Source of the DNA: an uncultured Dorea sp.
GTDB lineage: Bacteria; Bacillota; Clostridia; Lachnospirales; Lachnospiraceae
Length of the DNA: 56,895 bases
Direction of reading: 5' to 3'
Assembly: GCA_910589275.1 (NCBI GenBank)
Contig: CAJUTH010000023.1
Location: 1-56,895, forward strand
Shown here: positions 23,950-33,803 of the stretch, one piece after another
Numbering within the stretch: the stretch's first letter is position 1
How the letters are laid out: the number at the start of each line of letters is the position of its first letter
Program-made: the position numbers and the translations under genes
Notes under the pieces: model-generated
Database searches by the model: none
The model's input: the letters and a program-made list of their open reading frames with translations, nothing else
Told to the model about the DNA's origin: nothing

Positions 23950-26900
23950 ATGGCACTGCAATTTATTTTTGGGGGTTCCGGATCGGGGAAGTCCCATTAT
24001 TTATATCATTGGATCATACGGGAGGCAGGGGAGAACCCTGCCCTTAATTACGTGGTTTTAGTACCTGAACAGTTTACGATGCAGACACAGAAGGATCTTG
24101 TTTTAAAGCATGACAAGAAAGGTATTATGAATATTGATGTATTAAGCTTTGGACGGCTGGCGTACCGAATTTTTGAGGAGACAGGAAAAGGGAATATGCC
24201 GGTGCTGGACGATGAGGGAAAGAATCTGATTCTGCGAAAACTTGCGGGGAATGTAGACAGCCGTTTGAGAGTTCTAAAAGGCAATATGAAGCGGTTCGGA
24301 TATATCAGCGAGGTCAAATCAGTGCTGTCCGAATTTGACCAGTATGATATCGGTACGGAGGAGCTGGAGCGGGTAATGGCGCGGGCAGGAAAGAATACGT
24401 ATCTGTATTATAAGCTTCAGGATATGAAGACAATACATGAAGAATTTCGGACATATCTGAGAGACCGTTATATTACCAAGGAGGAGCTTTTGGATGTATT
24501 GTGCCGTATTGCGCCGGAATCAGCGCTTTTGAAAAAAAGCGTGGTAGTGCTGGACGGGTTTACCGGTTTTACCCCGGTCCAGAACCGTCTGCTTGCGCAG
24601 CTTATGAAGCTTTGCGTGGATGTGGCGGTTACCGTAACGATAGATGAGGAGGATCCTTATACGTATGCGGGTCCCTGCCAGATGTTTGGCATGAGTAAGC
24701 AGACGGTAATGTCGCTTACCAAGCTTGCAAGGGAGTGGCGGGTGGAGCAGAAAGACCCGGTTGATTTAAGGAAACGGCCCTACTATCGATTTCGGGAGTG
24801 CGCCGCTCTTGGATTTCTTGAGGAGAATCTGTTCCGCTACAGTGGAAGGCAGTATCAAAAAGAGCAGACTGCAATAGAGGTTTTTGAGGCGGCGAATCCG
24901 AGAGAGGAAGCGATAGCGGCGGCAGCAGAGGCGCGCAGGCTGATAAGGAAGGAAGGCTTAAGATACCGGGAAATCGGCGTTATTGTGACGGATCTAAATG
25001 GTTATGGAGATTATCTGGAACAGGCATTTGACCGATTTGGGATTCCGGTCTTTATGGATTATAAGAGAAGTATCCTCCTTAATTCTTTTGTGGAATACGT
25101 GCGGAGTATCCTTGCTATGGTTGAGGAGAACTTCACCTATGACAGTGTGTTCCGGTTCCTGCGCGCGGGATATGGGCCGTTTTCGGATGATGAAGTCAGC
25201 GGCCTTGAAAATTATTGTCTGGCGCTTGGTATCCGGGGATATAAGAAATGGCAGGAGCGCTGGGTCCGCAGGGACAAGGGCATGACGGAGGAAGAGCTGT
25301 CAGAGATGAATCATTTGAGAGTAACGTTTGTTGAGTTTGTGGACGAATTGGTATTTGTGCTGAAACAGCGAAAGAAAACAGTGAGAGATATCACAGAGGC
25401 GCTGTACCGCTTTCTGGAGCGCGAAAGGCTTCAGCAGACGTTAAAGGATCAGGAGGAAATGTTTGCGGCAAATGGAGAACTGGCTCTTGCCAAGGAATAC
25501 GCGCAGATTTACGGCGTAGTAATCGGTCTGTTTGATAAGTTTGTAGAACTTTTAGGAGACGAGCCGGTGGGACTTGCGGAATATCGCGAGCTTTTAGACG
25601 CCGGGTTAAATGAGGCTAAGATCGGCGTAATCCCTCCGGGGCTTGACCAGGTAATCGCGGGAGACGTGGAACGTACGAGATTAAAGGATATCAAGGCGCT
25701 TCTTGTTCTGGGGTTAAATGATACCCTGCTTCCCGGCGCTTTGATTAAAAAAGGGATATTGAGTGAAAGAGACAGGGAGAAGTTTGAGGAAGAGGAGCTT
25801 AAGCTGACGCCGGGAGGAAGGGAACAGGCTTATATCCAGAAATTCTATCTCTATCTGAATTTGACAAAGCCGGAGGAGAAGCTTTTTCTATTTTACAGTA
25901 AGAGCGGCGCTGACGGAAAGGCTCTTCGCCCCGCTTATCTGATTGGTGAAATGAAGAAGCTGTTTCCGAAGCTTTCTGTTACTGATGTAACAAGAAGGAG
26001 GACTGCGGACAAAGAGATTACGCCCCAGACTGCGTTAAAAGAGCTGATTGAGGGGCTGCGGATGCAGAGTGATGCTGTGGGAAGCGCATGGATGGAGCTG
26101 TATAACTGGTATAAGAAAAATCCGGAGTGGGCGGAGAAGATAGAAGGGCTTCTGGATGCAGGCTTTTATTCCTATCAGCCGGAACGGATTAGTGAAATGG
26201 CGGCAAAGCTTGTTTATGGAGATCATTTTCAGAATAGTATTTCTAGAATGGAGCGGTTTTCCGCCTGCGCGTTTTCCCATTTTCTTACCTACGGACTCCG
26301 CCTTAGGGAACGCAGTGAATATGAATTTCGGGCTTTGGATCTGGGCAATGTATTTCATGCGGCGATTGAGCGGTATTCCGGAAAAGCAGAACGCGAGGGC
26401 GGCTGGATCGGACTAGAAGAAACCCACCGTGAGGAGTTGGTAAGGCAGAGTGTAAAAGAGGCGGCGGCAGATTATGGAAATTCGATACTGTACAGTTCGG
26501 CAAGGAATGAATATATGCTTGTCCGTCTTACAAGGCTTCTGGACCGTACGGTATGGGCTCTTACTGATCAGCTTAAAAGGGGCGACTTTGTACCGGAGGC
26601 TTATGAATTGAATTTTGGCAGCGGTAAGATTGACCGGCTTGACGTATGCGCGGATGAAGACGAGGTTTACGTGAAGGTGCTGGATTATAAGACGGGCCAG
26701 ACGGGATTTGACGTTTCTGCCCTATACCATGGCCTGCAGTTACAGCTAATGGTATATATGAATGCGGCGATGGAGCACGTAAGGGAAAAATATCCGAAGC
26801 GCAATGTAATTCCGGCGGGGGTTTTTTACTATCGGATGAAGGATCCGCTGGTAGGAAAGGCAGAAGAGCAGGAGAGGATGAAGCAGATTCTAAAGGAGCT

Positions 26901-27306
26901 TCGGCCGGATGGCATCGTGAATCTGGAGAATGAGAGTCTGAGTCATTTGGATCATAGCTTTACAGGAGAGTCTATGGCGGTTCCGGTGAAGCTGAACCGG
27001 GATGGAAGTATTTCGAAAACATCCAAAGCAGTCAGCCATGAGGATTTTTATACCATGCTGTCATTTGCCGAACAGAAGAATCGTTCTATCAGAGAGGAAA
27101 TCCGTCAGGGCGAGGTAAAAATACAGCCATACCGGCAGGGGACAAAAAGCGGCTGCGACTACTGTGTATATCAACATATCTGTGGGTTTGACGTGCGGCT
27201 GCCGGGATATCGGTATCGGGATATTTCGAAGCTTTCGGGAGGGGAAGTATTGGAACGGATGAGAGGGGAAACAGAAAGGGATAAGGAGGAACGGCATGGG
27301 GATTAG
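23950..27306 (+). CDS. addB: ATP-dependent helicase/deoxyribonuclease subunit B
   Basis: This 1118-residue subunit of AddAB processes double-strand breaks with AddA. It has an N-terminal Walker A (FGGSGSGKSHY), a degenerate helicase core, and a C-terminal RecB-type nuclease (FRALDLGNVFHAAIE, DRLD and LDYKTGQ) with the Fe-S cluster cysteines CAFSHFL and CDYCVYQHIC. I chose ATG 23950; a TTG at 23938 in the same frame overlaps the GGAGG site itself. It overlaps addA by 11 nt, which implies translational coupling. Confidence 0.95.
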   Translation: MALQFIFGGSGSGKSHYLYHWIIREAGENPALNYVVLVPEQFTMQTQKDLVLKHDKKGIMNIDVLSFGRLAYRIFEETGKGNMPVLDDEGKNLILRKLAGNVDSRLRVLKGNMKRFGYISEVKSVLSEFDQYDIGTEELERVMARAGKNTYLYYKLQDMKTIHEEFRTYLRDRYITKEELLDVLCRIAPESALLKKSVVVLDGFTGFTPVQNRLLAQLMKLCVDVAVTVTIDEEDPYTYAGPCQMFGMSKQTVMSLTKLAREWRVEQKDPVDLRKRPYYRFRECAALGFLEENLFRYSGRQYQKEQTAIEVFEAANPREEAIAAAAEARRLIRKEGLRYREIGVIVTDLNGYGDYLEQAFDRFGIPVFMDYKRSILLNSFVEYVRSILAMVEENFTYDSVFRFLRAGYGPFSDDEVSGLENYCLALGIRGYKKWQERWVRRDKGMTEEELSEMNHLRVTFVEFVDELVFVLKQRKKTVRDITEALYRFLERERLQQTLKDQEEMFAANGELALAKEYAQIYGVVIGLFDKFVELLGDEPVGLAEYRELLDAGLNEAKIGVIPPGLDQVIAGDVERTRLKDIKALLVLGLNDTLLPGALIKKGILSERDREKFEEEELKLTPGGREQAYIQKFYLYLNLTKPEEKLFLFYSKSGADGKALRPAYLIGEMKKLFPKLSVTDVTRRRTADKEITPQTALKELIEGLRMQSDAVGSAWMELYNWYKKNPEWAEKIEGLLDAGFYSYQPERISEMAAKLVYGDHFQNSISRMERFSACAFSHFLTYGLRLRERSEYEFRALDLGNVFHAAIERYSGKAEREGGWIGLEETHREELVRQSVKEAAADYGNSILYSSARNEYMLVRLTRLLDRTVWALTDQLKRGDFVPEAYELNFGSGKIDRLDVCADEDEVYVKVLDYKTGQTGFDVSALYHGLQLQLMVYMNAAMEHVREKYPKRNVIPAGVFYYRMKDPLVGKAEEQERMKQILKELRPDGIVNLENESLSHLDHSFTGESMAVPVKLNRDGSISKTSKAVSHEDFYTMLSFAEQKNRSIREEIRQGEVKIQPYRQGTKSGCDYCVYQHICGFDVRLPGYRYRDISKLSGGEVLERMRGETERDKEERHGD

Positions 27307-30300
27307 TTGGACCAGAGAACAGGAGAAAGTAATCAGCCTTAGCGGGCGGAGCATTCTGGTGTCTGCAGCGGCAGGCTCCGGGAAAACGGCGGTGCTGGTT
27401 GAGCGTATCATCACCATGCTGACCAGAAGAGAGAATCCGGTTGATGTGGACCGCCTTCTAATTGTGACCTTTACCGAGGCGGCCGCGGCGGAGATGAAAG
27501 AGCGCATCCGCAAAGCGGTGGAAGAGAGAGTGGAGAAGGAGCCGGAGAATGAACATTTGAGAAGACAGGCAACTTTAGTACACAGCGCCCAGATTACAAC
27601 GATACATAGTTTCTGTCTGTCGGTAATCAGGGAGCATTTTCATACCATCGACTTGGATCCTGCTTTTCGGATTGGAGAGGACGGCGAACTGAAGCTTCTC
27701 AGGCAGGATGTGCTGAGGGAGGTATTGGATGGGTATTATGAGAAAGGGGAACCGTCATTTTTAAATTTGGTAGAGGCTTATGGCGGAAGCAGGGATGACA
27801 GGAAACTGGAAGAACTGGTTCTTAAGCTGTATGAATTTTGCAGAAGTTATCCGGAGCCGGAAAAATGGCTGGAGGAGTGCCGTGCGGCTTACCGGATTGA
27901 GAGTATGGAAGACTTAGACGCTTCCGTCTATTATCAATGTGCCAAAGGAAATGTGAGAAGGTATCTGGCGGGAGCTTTAGAACTTCTAGAACAAGGGATG
28001 CTTATATGCAATGAGCCGGAAGGGCCGTATATGTATGAGGAAATGCTGGAGTCTGACCGGCTTGCGATCGAAGGGCTTATGAGTGGGAAAGGGTATGAGG
28101 AATGCTGCAGGGCCTTTCAGTCTGTTAAGTGGTCCAGGCTGGCCTCTAACAGAGACAAACAGGTATCGGCGGAGAAGGCGGGGCTGGTGAAAGACATCCG
28201 GGAAGAGGTAAAAGGGACGGTAAAGGATATCGGGGCGCTGTATTTTTCCCAGCCGGGAGAGGAGGTCCTTGCAGACCTTAAGGTCTGCAGGCCGTATATA
28301 GAAATGCTTGTAAAGCTTACGCTGGATTTTATGGTATCTTTTGAGGAAAAGAAGCGCGGCCGGAATATGATTGATTTTGATGATATGCAGCAGTACGCCC
28401 TGCGGATTCTGACTCGGAATGTGGATGGAAAGCTGGAGCCTTCGGATGTGGCGGAGGAGTATCAGGGGCAGTTTGCAGAGGTTATGATTGATGAGTATCA
28501 GGACAGCAATTTGATCCAGGAAACGATTCTGACCAGCGTATCCGGCATATGGAAGGGAAACTATAATATTTTTATGGTAGGGGACGTAAAACAGAGCATT
28601 TACCGGTTCCGGCTGTCGAGACCCGAACTGTTTATGGATAAATATGAACGTTATCCCTTAGAGGATGGGAAGGAGCAGCGGATTGACCTTCATAAAAACT
28701 TTCGCAGCCGCAGACAGGTGCTTGAGAGTGTGAATGCCATCTTCCGGCAAATTATGACAAAGGCGCTGGGCGGTGTGGAATATGACGATGACGCAGCTCT
28801 GTACGCGGGGGCTTCATATGATGATACGACAGGCAGCGAGACAGAGCTTCTTCTGGTTGATACAGAAGAGTCGGAAATCTCTGACGCGCTTGCAGAGCCG
28901 GGGGAAAGACTGTCCGTGCGGAAAATGGAAGCGGCGGCGGCAGCGCTTCGCATCAAGGAACTGATGGCGGACCAGATGGTGACAGACAGGCAGACCGGAA
29001 AGCTCCGGCCGGTCCAGTATAGGGATATCGTTATCCTGACCAGAAGCATGAAAGGATTTGCAGATGTGTTTGCAGAGGTTCTGGGAAGATATGGGATTCC
29101 GGTCTGTGCCGGGGCAAAGGAGGGGTATTTTGATACCATGGAAATCGGCCTGCTTTTGGAATATCTAAAGGTAATGAATAACCAGAAGCAGGATATTCCG
29201 CTGGCCGCAGTTCTAAAGTCCTATTTTGGAGGTATGACAGATGAGGAACTCGCACAGATAAAAGGAGAGTACCAGAAGCTCCGGTTTTATGAAGCGGTGG
29301 CTGTTTACCGGAAAGAGGGTACGGATACCCAGATTCGGGAGAAATTAGAGCGGTGTCTTGGAAAACTGGAATACTTCCGGAACATGGCTTCCTATATGGC
29401 GCTTCATGAATTGCTGGAGAGGATTTTTCAGGAAACAGGATACAGGGACTATGTGGCGGCGCTCCCGGCGGGGGAACAGAGAGAGGCAAATCTCTATATG
29501 CTGTCGGAAAAGGCGCGGGCTTTTGAAAGCACCAGCTATAAGGGGCTGTTTCATTTTATCCGTTATGTAGAACAGCTTCAAAAGTACGAAGTTGATTACG
29601 GCGAGGCGTCTGCGCTGGATGAGCAGGCTGATACTGTGCAGATGATGAGTATACACAAAAGCAAAGGATTGGAATTTCCGGTTGTAATCGTGGCAGGCAT
29701 GGGGAAGAGATTTAACAGACAGGATATGAGGGGGAATGTGATTCTCCACGCCTCTCTGGGAGTGGGGCTGGAGTGTATTAATCTGGAAAACCGCACCAAG
29801 TGCCCTTCATTTATCAAAAGTGTGATTGCCAGAGAAGAACTGTTAGAGAGCATGGGAGAGGAGCTGAGGGTTCTGTATGTGGCGTTTACCCGGGCGAAAG
29901 AAAAACTGATTATTATGGGTACGGCCGCAGAGCCGGAAAAGAAGTTAAGGGCCGCAGAGCTTGAGGCGGAAGGGATGTCCGGCGGAAAGAGAAAGAAGCT
30001 TCCTTTCGGCCGCCTTGCAGGAGCCTCTGGTTTTCTTGGATGGCTGATACCTGCGATTGCAGGAAATGAAGAATCATCGGTGAAGCTGCGGATTCTTCGT
30101 ATGGAAGAAGTATTGGAGGGAGAAGTCGAGGAGAGGGCCGTGCAGCTATTTACCAGACAGGCATTAGAAGAATGGAATACAGAACAAATTTATGATGAAG
30201 AGATGAAATCCTCTCTGGAAGAGCAGTTTTCTTATCTATATCCTTACAGCCGGCTTGAAGGAAAGAAGTTGAAATACACGGTTTCGGAATTAAAGAAAAG

Positions 30301-30916
30301 GGCCTATCTGGCAGAGGAGGCGGGAGAGCTTCTGTGCGAAGAGGAAACGGTGATTCCGCTGATTCCGAAATTTCTGCAGACAGAGGCAGGGCTTACCGGG
30401 GCGTCTAGAGGAAGCGCCTATCACAGGGTTATGGAGTTGTTTGATTTTACAGGAGATTATGATAGGGAAAGCGTGTGGAAATTGGTATCCGAGATGGAAA
30501 AGGAAGGAAAGATATCCTCGGAGATGGCAGCCTGCGTGGATAGGGAGGATATTCTGGGGTTTTTAAATACCGGCTCCGGAAGACGCATGACGCGGGCGGC
30601 TAGGAAAGGTCTTCTGTGGAAGGAACAGCCCTTTGTGCTGGGGATTCCTATGGAAGACGTTTATCCTGAAATGAAAGGGGGAGAGCAGGAGACGGTTCTT
30701 GTGCAGGGGATCATCGACGTATATTTTGAGGAGCCGGAGGGGCTTGTGGTATTGGATTATAAGACGGACCGGGTAAGAAACGAGGAGGAGCTTAGGGAAA
30801 AATATCAGGCTCAGCTAGAGTATTATGCGAGGGCATTAGAGCAGATAACTGGAAAAAGGGTTCAGGAGAAAGCAATCTATTCCTTTACTCTTGGGAAAGA
30901 AATTATCTGGAACTGA
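27296..30916 (+). CDS. addA: ATP-dependent helicase/nuclease subunit A
   Basis: This 1206-residue UvrD-family helicase-nuclease is the motor of AddAB recombinational repair. Motif I SAAAGSGKTAVLVERI (about residue 20), Q-motif TREQEKVI, motif Ia TFTEAAAAEMKERI, motif II IDEYQDSN, motif III GDVKQSIYRFR, motif V MSIHKSKGLEFPVV and motif VI LYVAFTRAKEKL are all intact. The C-terminal nuclease has GIIDVYF and LDYKTDRV. Size matches Firmicutes AddA. It starts inside addB, and the operon ends here. Confidence 0.96.
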   Translation: MGISWTREQEKVISLSGRSILVSAAAGSGKTAVLVERIITMLTRRENPVDVDRLLIVTFTEAAAAEMKERIRKAVEERVEKEPENEHLRRQATLVHSAQITTIHSFCLSVIREHFHTIDLDPAFRIGEDGELKLLRQDVLREVLDGYYEKGEPSFLNLVEAYGGSRDDRKLEELVLKLYEFCRSYPEPEKWLEECRAAYRIESMEDLDASVYYQCAKGNVRRYLAGALELLEQGMLICNEPEGPYMYEEMLESDRLAIEGLMSGKGYEECCRAFQSVKWSRLASNRDKQVSAEKAGLVKDIREEVKGTVKDIGALYFSQPGEEVLADLKVCRPYIEMLVKLTLDFMVSFEEKKRGRNMIDFDDMQQYALRILTRNVDGKLEPSDVAEEYQGQFAEVMIDEYQDSNLIQETILTSVSGIWKGNYNIFMVGDVKQSIYRFRLSRPELFMDKYERYPLEDGKEQRIDLHKNFRSRRQVLESVNAIFRQIMTKALGGVEYDDDAALYAGASYDDTTGSETELLLVDTEESEISDALAEPGERLSVRKMEAAAAALRIKELMADQMVTDRQTGKLRPVQYRDIVILTRSMKGFADVFAEVLGRYGIPVCAGAKEGYFDTMEIGLLLEYLKVMNNQKQDIPLAAVLKSYFGGMTDEELAQIKGEYQKLRFYEAVAVYRKEGTDTQIREKLERCLGKLEYFRNMASYMALHELLERIFQETGYRDYVAALPAGEQREANLYMLSEKARAFESTSYKGLFHFIRYVEQLQKYEVDYGEASALDEQADTVQMMSIHKSKGLEFPVVIVAGMGKRFNRQDMRGNVILHASLGVGLECINLENRTKCPSFIKSVIAREELLESMGEELRVLYVAFTRAKEKLIIMGTAAEPEKKLRAAELEAEGMSGGKRKKLPFGRLAGASGFLGWLIPAIAGNEESSVKLRILRMEEVLEGEVEERAVQLFTRQALEEWNTEQIYDEEMKSSLEEQFSYLYPYSRLEGKKLKYTVSELKKRAYLAEEAGELLCEEETVIPLIPKFLQTEAGLTGASRGSAYHRVMELFDFTGDYDRESVWKLVSEMEKEGKISSEMAACVDREDILGFLNTGSGRRMTRAARKGLLWKEQPFVLGIPMEDVYPEMKGGEQETVLVQGIIDVYFEEPEGLVVLDYKTDRVRNEEELREKYQAQLEYYARALEQITGKRVQEKAIYSFTLGKEIIWN

Positions 30917-31084
30917 TAAAGTAATTCCACCTGCGCGGCGCCGGTCTGCCTGCCGAAAATAATTTTATAGATAGAAAATGATTAGACGGCGGAAGACTGC
31001 GGGAATGAGCAGGTTTCTGCCGTTGCAGTTTTCAAGGGCTAACATCTTTTGTTTTTATAATAATAAAATTTTTATAATACTGTA
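30917..31084. other. Intergenic stretch after addA, no gene seen
   Basis: Short GC-rich complementary patches near 30940-31030 could fold but no clear terminator with a T-run was found. No open frame of note. Confidence 0.4.
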
Positions 31085-31113
31085 TTGACAATCAATATTA
31101 TACGGAATATAAT
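31085..31113 (+). promoter_or_regulatory. Consensus promoter with overlapping PadR-type dyad
   Basis: TTGACA (31085-31090), exactly 17 bp, TATAAT (31108-31113): a fully consensus sigma-A promoter. The spacer and -10 contain a dyad (ATATTATA, CGGA, ATATAATAT; about 31095-31115), well placed for repression by the PadR protein encoded just downstream. Confidence 0.75.
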
Positions 31114-31172
31114 ATGATCAAGAAAACAATATAAACATTAAAATAGCATAGGAGATATAAAGGAGTGAGATT

Positions 31173-31496
31173 ATGGTATTTAACACCGGAGCAGCGCTTC
31201 TGGATGCGATTGTACTGGCAGTTGTGTCGCGGGAGGATGAAGGCACTTATGGTTATAAGATCACTCAGGATGTGAAGAGAGCGATTGATGTGTCAGAATC
31301 AACTCTGTATCCGGTTCTTAGGAGACTTCAGAAGGACGAATGCCTGGAGGTCTATGATCGTCAGTTTGACGGAAGGAACCGCAGGTATTATAAGGTTACA
31401 GAGAAAGGGCTGATACAGTTGAATCTCTATCAGTCAGAGTGGAAATCATATTGTGAGAAGATTAATTCTATATTTGAGGGAGGGGTTATTGAATGA
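31173..31496 (+). CDS. PadR-family transcriptional repressor
   Basis: This 107-residue winged-helix protein has the PadR core: LDAIVLAVVSREDEGTYGYKI, STLYPVLRRLQKDECLEVY and RRYYKVTEKG. It lacks the long C-terminal domain of larger PadR members (the short PadR-s2 type). It overlaps the following DUF1700 gene by 4 nt. PadR/DUF1700/DUF4097 triads recur in Firmicutes and respond to envelope conditions; autoregulation through the dyad in its promoter is likely. Confidence 0.9.
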   Translation: MVFNTGAALLDAIVLAVVSREDEGTYGYKITQDVKRAIDVSESTLYPVLRRLQKDECLEVYDRQFDGRNRRYYKVTEKGLIQLNLYQSEWKSYCEKINSIFEGGVIE

Positions 31497-32311
31497 ACCG
31501 CATTGAGTATATGAGGAGGCTGGCAGCGCTTCTTCAGGATGTACCGGCAGAAGAACGCGTTGCAACTATGCAGTATTACAATGATTATTTTGATGATGCC
31601 GGTGAAGAGAATGAGGAGAAAGTGATTGAAGAGCTTGGAAGCCCAGAGCAGGTTGCGGCTGAGATGAAAGCGGGACTTGGCAGGCGGACAGAGGATACCG
31701 GGGAATTTCGAGAAACCGGATATGCGGATCCCAAGTTTGAAAAGAAGGAAGTCCCGGTTCGTTATCCCGGAGTGGGAAGCCAGAATAAGAACGCGGGGAA
31801 TCCATATACAAGAGGAACTGGAGACGGAGGCCAGTCAGGAAACGGATATGGCTATAGAACGGGACAGAATGAGAATAGCAGTCAGTATTCTGATCCGAAT
31901 GGAGGCAAAAGTCTGAAGCGTGAACCTTGGACCAGCAGCGGCCTTAAGATTGTGTTGGTCGTATTGATTATATTGGTGGCGGCGCCGGTACTGATTCCTT
32001 TGGTCATTGCATTTGCAGCCTGCATATTCGCCTTCGGTATTGCGGGATTTGCCATTTTTATAGCCCTTGTGGCAGTTGCGGCAGCGCTTGCAGTGTCAGG
32101 GCTGGCGTTATTTGTAAAAGGGATGTTCATCATGATATCAAGTCCCGCGGCAGCCATGGCGGTAATGGGAGTTGGGATAATATTAGGAGTTGTTGGGACT
32201 GTTGCAACGGTGGCGGCCGTTAGGCTGTGCATGATAGTCCTTCCGGGGCTGTTCCGGTTTGTGGTAAATCTTTGCAGGAAACCGTTTCAAAAAAGAAAGG
32301 CGGCGGTATAG
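31493..32311 (+). CDS. DUF1700-family membrane protein
   Basis: This 272-residue protein has the DUF1700 N-terminal helical signature (NRIEYMRRLAALLQDVPAEER, YYNDYFDDAG, ELGSPEQVAAEM; residues 1-60), a disordered Gly/Asn/Gln-rich linker (about 65-140), and three or four membrane helices (about 150-255), alanine- and valine-rich. It ends in a basic tail. Family members accompany PadR regulators and DUF4097 proteins; molecular function is not known. Its stop codon is directly followed by the next ATG. Confidence 0.88.
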   Translation: MNRIEYMRRLAALLQDVPAEERVATMQYYNDYFDDAGEENEEKVIEELGSPEQVAAEMKAGLGRRTEDTGEFRETGYADPKFEKKEVPVRYPGVGSQNKNAGNPYTRGTGDGGQSGNGYGYRTGQNENSSQYSDPNGGKSLKREPWTSSGLKIVLVVLIILVAAPVLIPLVIAFAACIFAFGIAGFAIFIALVAVAAALAVSGLALFVKGMFIMISSPAAAMAVMGVGIILGVVGTVATVAAVRLCMIVLPGLFRFVVNLCRKPFQKRKAAV

Positions 32312-33262
32312 ATGAGAAAAGGATGGAAGATATTTTGGATTGTCTGTGGGATTGCATTATGTCTGGGGATAGCGTTTTGTATCGCGGGACGCATGATGGG
32401 AGTGACCTTTTATGACGCCGCATTAGAGCTGGACGACGAAAACAGATGGTTCTCAGGGCTGTTATTTTTTGGAGAGGACGACAGGGACGGCGGCATTGAA
32501 ATTACCTCAAGAATATCGGGAGACCGAGAATATGGATTTGGAGAACGCGCCGGGGAGCCGGGGTTTGAAAAATGTTATTCCGGCGTTGGGAAAGTAGATG
32601 TGGACGCGGCAGGAATCCAGCTTCAGGTTATGGCTTCACCGGATAAAGATGTCCATATAGAAGCTGTGAATATAGATAAGAAGCTCAAATTCAAATGTAC
32701 ACAGGATGGGGATGAACTCAATATATCAACATCAAAGAATTTTCATGCGATTAATCAGATTGACGGATATGCGACGGTCTGGCTGCTCATTCCGGAAGGA
32801 CAGCTTGAGGAATTGGAGCTGAATAATGATGCCGGGGAAGTATATATTGCAGACGCTGCGGCTATGGAATTTGCCTTGAATGTGGGAGCGGGGCAGGCAG
32901 TAGTAGACAGCTTTACGGCACAGAAGGCGGATCTGGAATGCGGCGCCGGGCAGATTACGGCATCGGGAACGATTCTTGCGGAGGGCGATATTAGCTGCGG
33001 CGTGGGTGAGATTGCACTGACTCTGCATGGAAGGAGAAGCAGCTATACCTGCGATGTGGACTGTGGAATCGGAGAGGTTATTGTAGACGGAGAGTCTTAC
33101 GCCGGAATCGGAATTAGTAAATCCGATGACGACTATCATGATTATGACGACGACTATCATGATTATGACGATGACTATGGATATCATGAGGATGAGCATC
33201 ATGGAGGAAAGGAATTATCCGTAGAATGCGGAATAGGAAGCGTCAGTATTGAATTTATATAG
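32312..33262 (+). CDS. DUF4097-type beta-helix protein with Asp/Tyr/His-rich insert
   Basis: The 316-residue protein has an N-terminal membrane anchor (about 5-28) and an extracytoplasmic beta-rich domain with the DUF4097 look (YSGVGKVDVDAAGIQLQVM, DAGEVYIADA, VGAGQAVVDSF, CGAGQITASG, CGVGEIALTL, CGIGEVIVDG). The repeated G-x-G/CGxG turns suggest a stacked beta-solenoid. Near the C-terminus a 21-residue insert DDDYHDY-DDDYHDY-DDDYGYH interrupts the solenoid, then a last CGIGSVSIEF rung follows. The insert is rich in metal-ligand residues. It lies in the PadR operon. Confidence 0.82.
   Translation: MRKGWKIFWIVCGIALCLGIAFCIAGRMMGVTFYDAALELDDENRWFSGLLFFGEDDRDGGIEITSRISGDREYGFGERAGEPGFEKCYSGVGKVDVDAAGIQLQVMASPDKDVHIEAVNIDKKLKFKCTQDGDELNISTSKNFHAINQIDGYATVWLLIPEGQLEELELNNDAGEVYIADAAAMEFALNVGAGQAVVDSFTAQKADLECGAGQITASGTILAEGDISCGVGEIALTLHGRRSSYTCDVDCGIGEVIVDGESYAGIGISKSDDDYHDYDDDYHDYDDDYGYHEDEHHGGKELSVECGIGSVSIEFI
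33125..33187 (+). repeat. Three 21-bp tandem repeats coding DDDYHDY
   Basis: Two nearly identical 21-bp units (33125-33145 and 33146-33166) and a diverged third encode an Asp/Tyr/His-rich loop within the DUF4097 protein. Confidence 0.7.
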
Positions 33263-33312
33263 AATAGATAAAGAAAGCTGCTGTGAAAAGTAACAGTGAA
33301 GGAGGAAAAATT

Positions 33313-33510
33313 ATGGAGTCAAAGAAATTATACCGTTCAAAGAATCAGCGTATGATCTGTGGAGTATGCGGGGGAATCGCAGAATATTTTAATATTGATC
33401 CGACGATTATACGTCTGGCATGGATGCTGTTTTGCGTGGCGGGCGGAAGCGGCCTGCTGGTATATTTTATAGCGGCAATTATTATTCCGGATGAACCTGC
33501 GGTGTATTAA
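33313..33510 (+). CDS. pspC: PspC-domain membrane protein
   Basis: This 65-residue protein consists of one PspC domain: KKLYRSKNQRMICGVCGGIAEYF, DPTIIRLAWMLF and a membrane helix ending IAAIIIPDEP. PspC proteins sit in the membrane and take part in envelope-stress responses. ATG 33313 follows GAAGGAGG; an in-frame ATG at 33283 is less well placed. It is the last gene of the PadR cluster. Confidence 0.9.
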   Translation: MESKKLYRSKNQRMICGVCGGIAEYFNIDPTIIRLAWMLFCVAGGSGLLVYFIAAIIIPDEPAVY

Positions 33511-33562
33511 TCGAAGATAATCTGTCAATACTTCCTGTAACAGCAGGAAAGGGGCAGATGTT

Positions 33563-33781
33563 ATGTCGAAGAAAAAAGAAAAACCGATTGATTTGCGCTT
33601 GGTTACACCGGAGGAAAAATTAAAATACGAAATCGCAGAGGAACTGGGACTTTTGGATAAGGTGTTAAGTGAAGGCTGGAAGTCCCTGTCCTCTAAGGAA
33701 ACCGGACGGATAGGCGGACTGATCACAAAAAAGAGACGGGAGTCCGTAAATCATAACAAAAATATTACGAATATTAATTAG
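33563..33781 (+). CDS. Alpha/beta-type small acid-soluble spore protein-like
   Basis: This 72-residue protein has the SASP pattern: KYEIAEELGLLDKVLSEGW and SLSSKETGRIGGLITKKRR, where the second block resembles the GxxGGxxxK DNA-binding half. Such proteins coat and protect DNA in the spore core and are degraded at germination. It suggests the organism forms spores. An AGGAAAGGGGCAG stretch precedes ATG 33563. It lies 52 bp after pspC but would be expected to be under forespore sigma-G control; I could not identify that promoter. Confidence 0.7.
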   Translation: MSKKKEKPIDLRLVTPEEKLKYEIAEELGLLDKVLSEGWKSLSSKETGRIGGLITKKRRESVNHNKNITNIN

Positions 33782-33803
33782 TGTGAACATTTCATTTCAT
33801 TGC

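Noticed and set aside
33125..33187. Short tandem repeats considered as a CRISPR-like array
   Set aside because: Repeats are contiguous 21-bp coding units in frame with no unique spacers.
32732..33202. Minus-strand frame opposite the DUF4097 gene
   Set aside because: Ile/Val/Met-rich low-complexity shadow of the GAC/GAT/TAT repeats.
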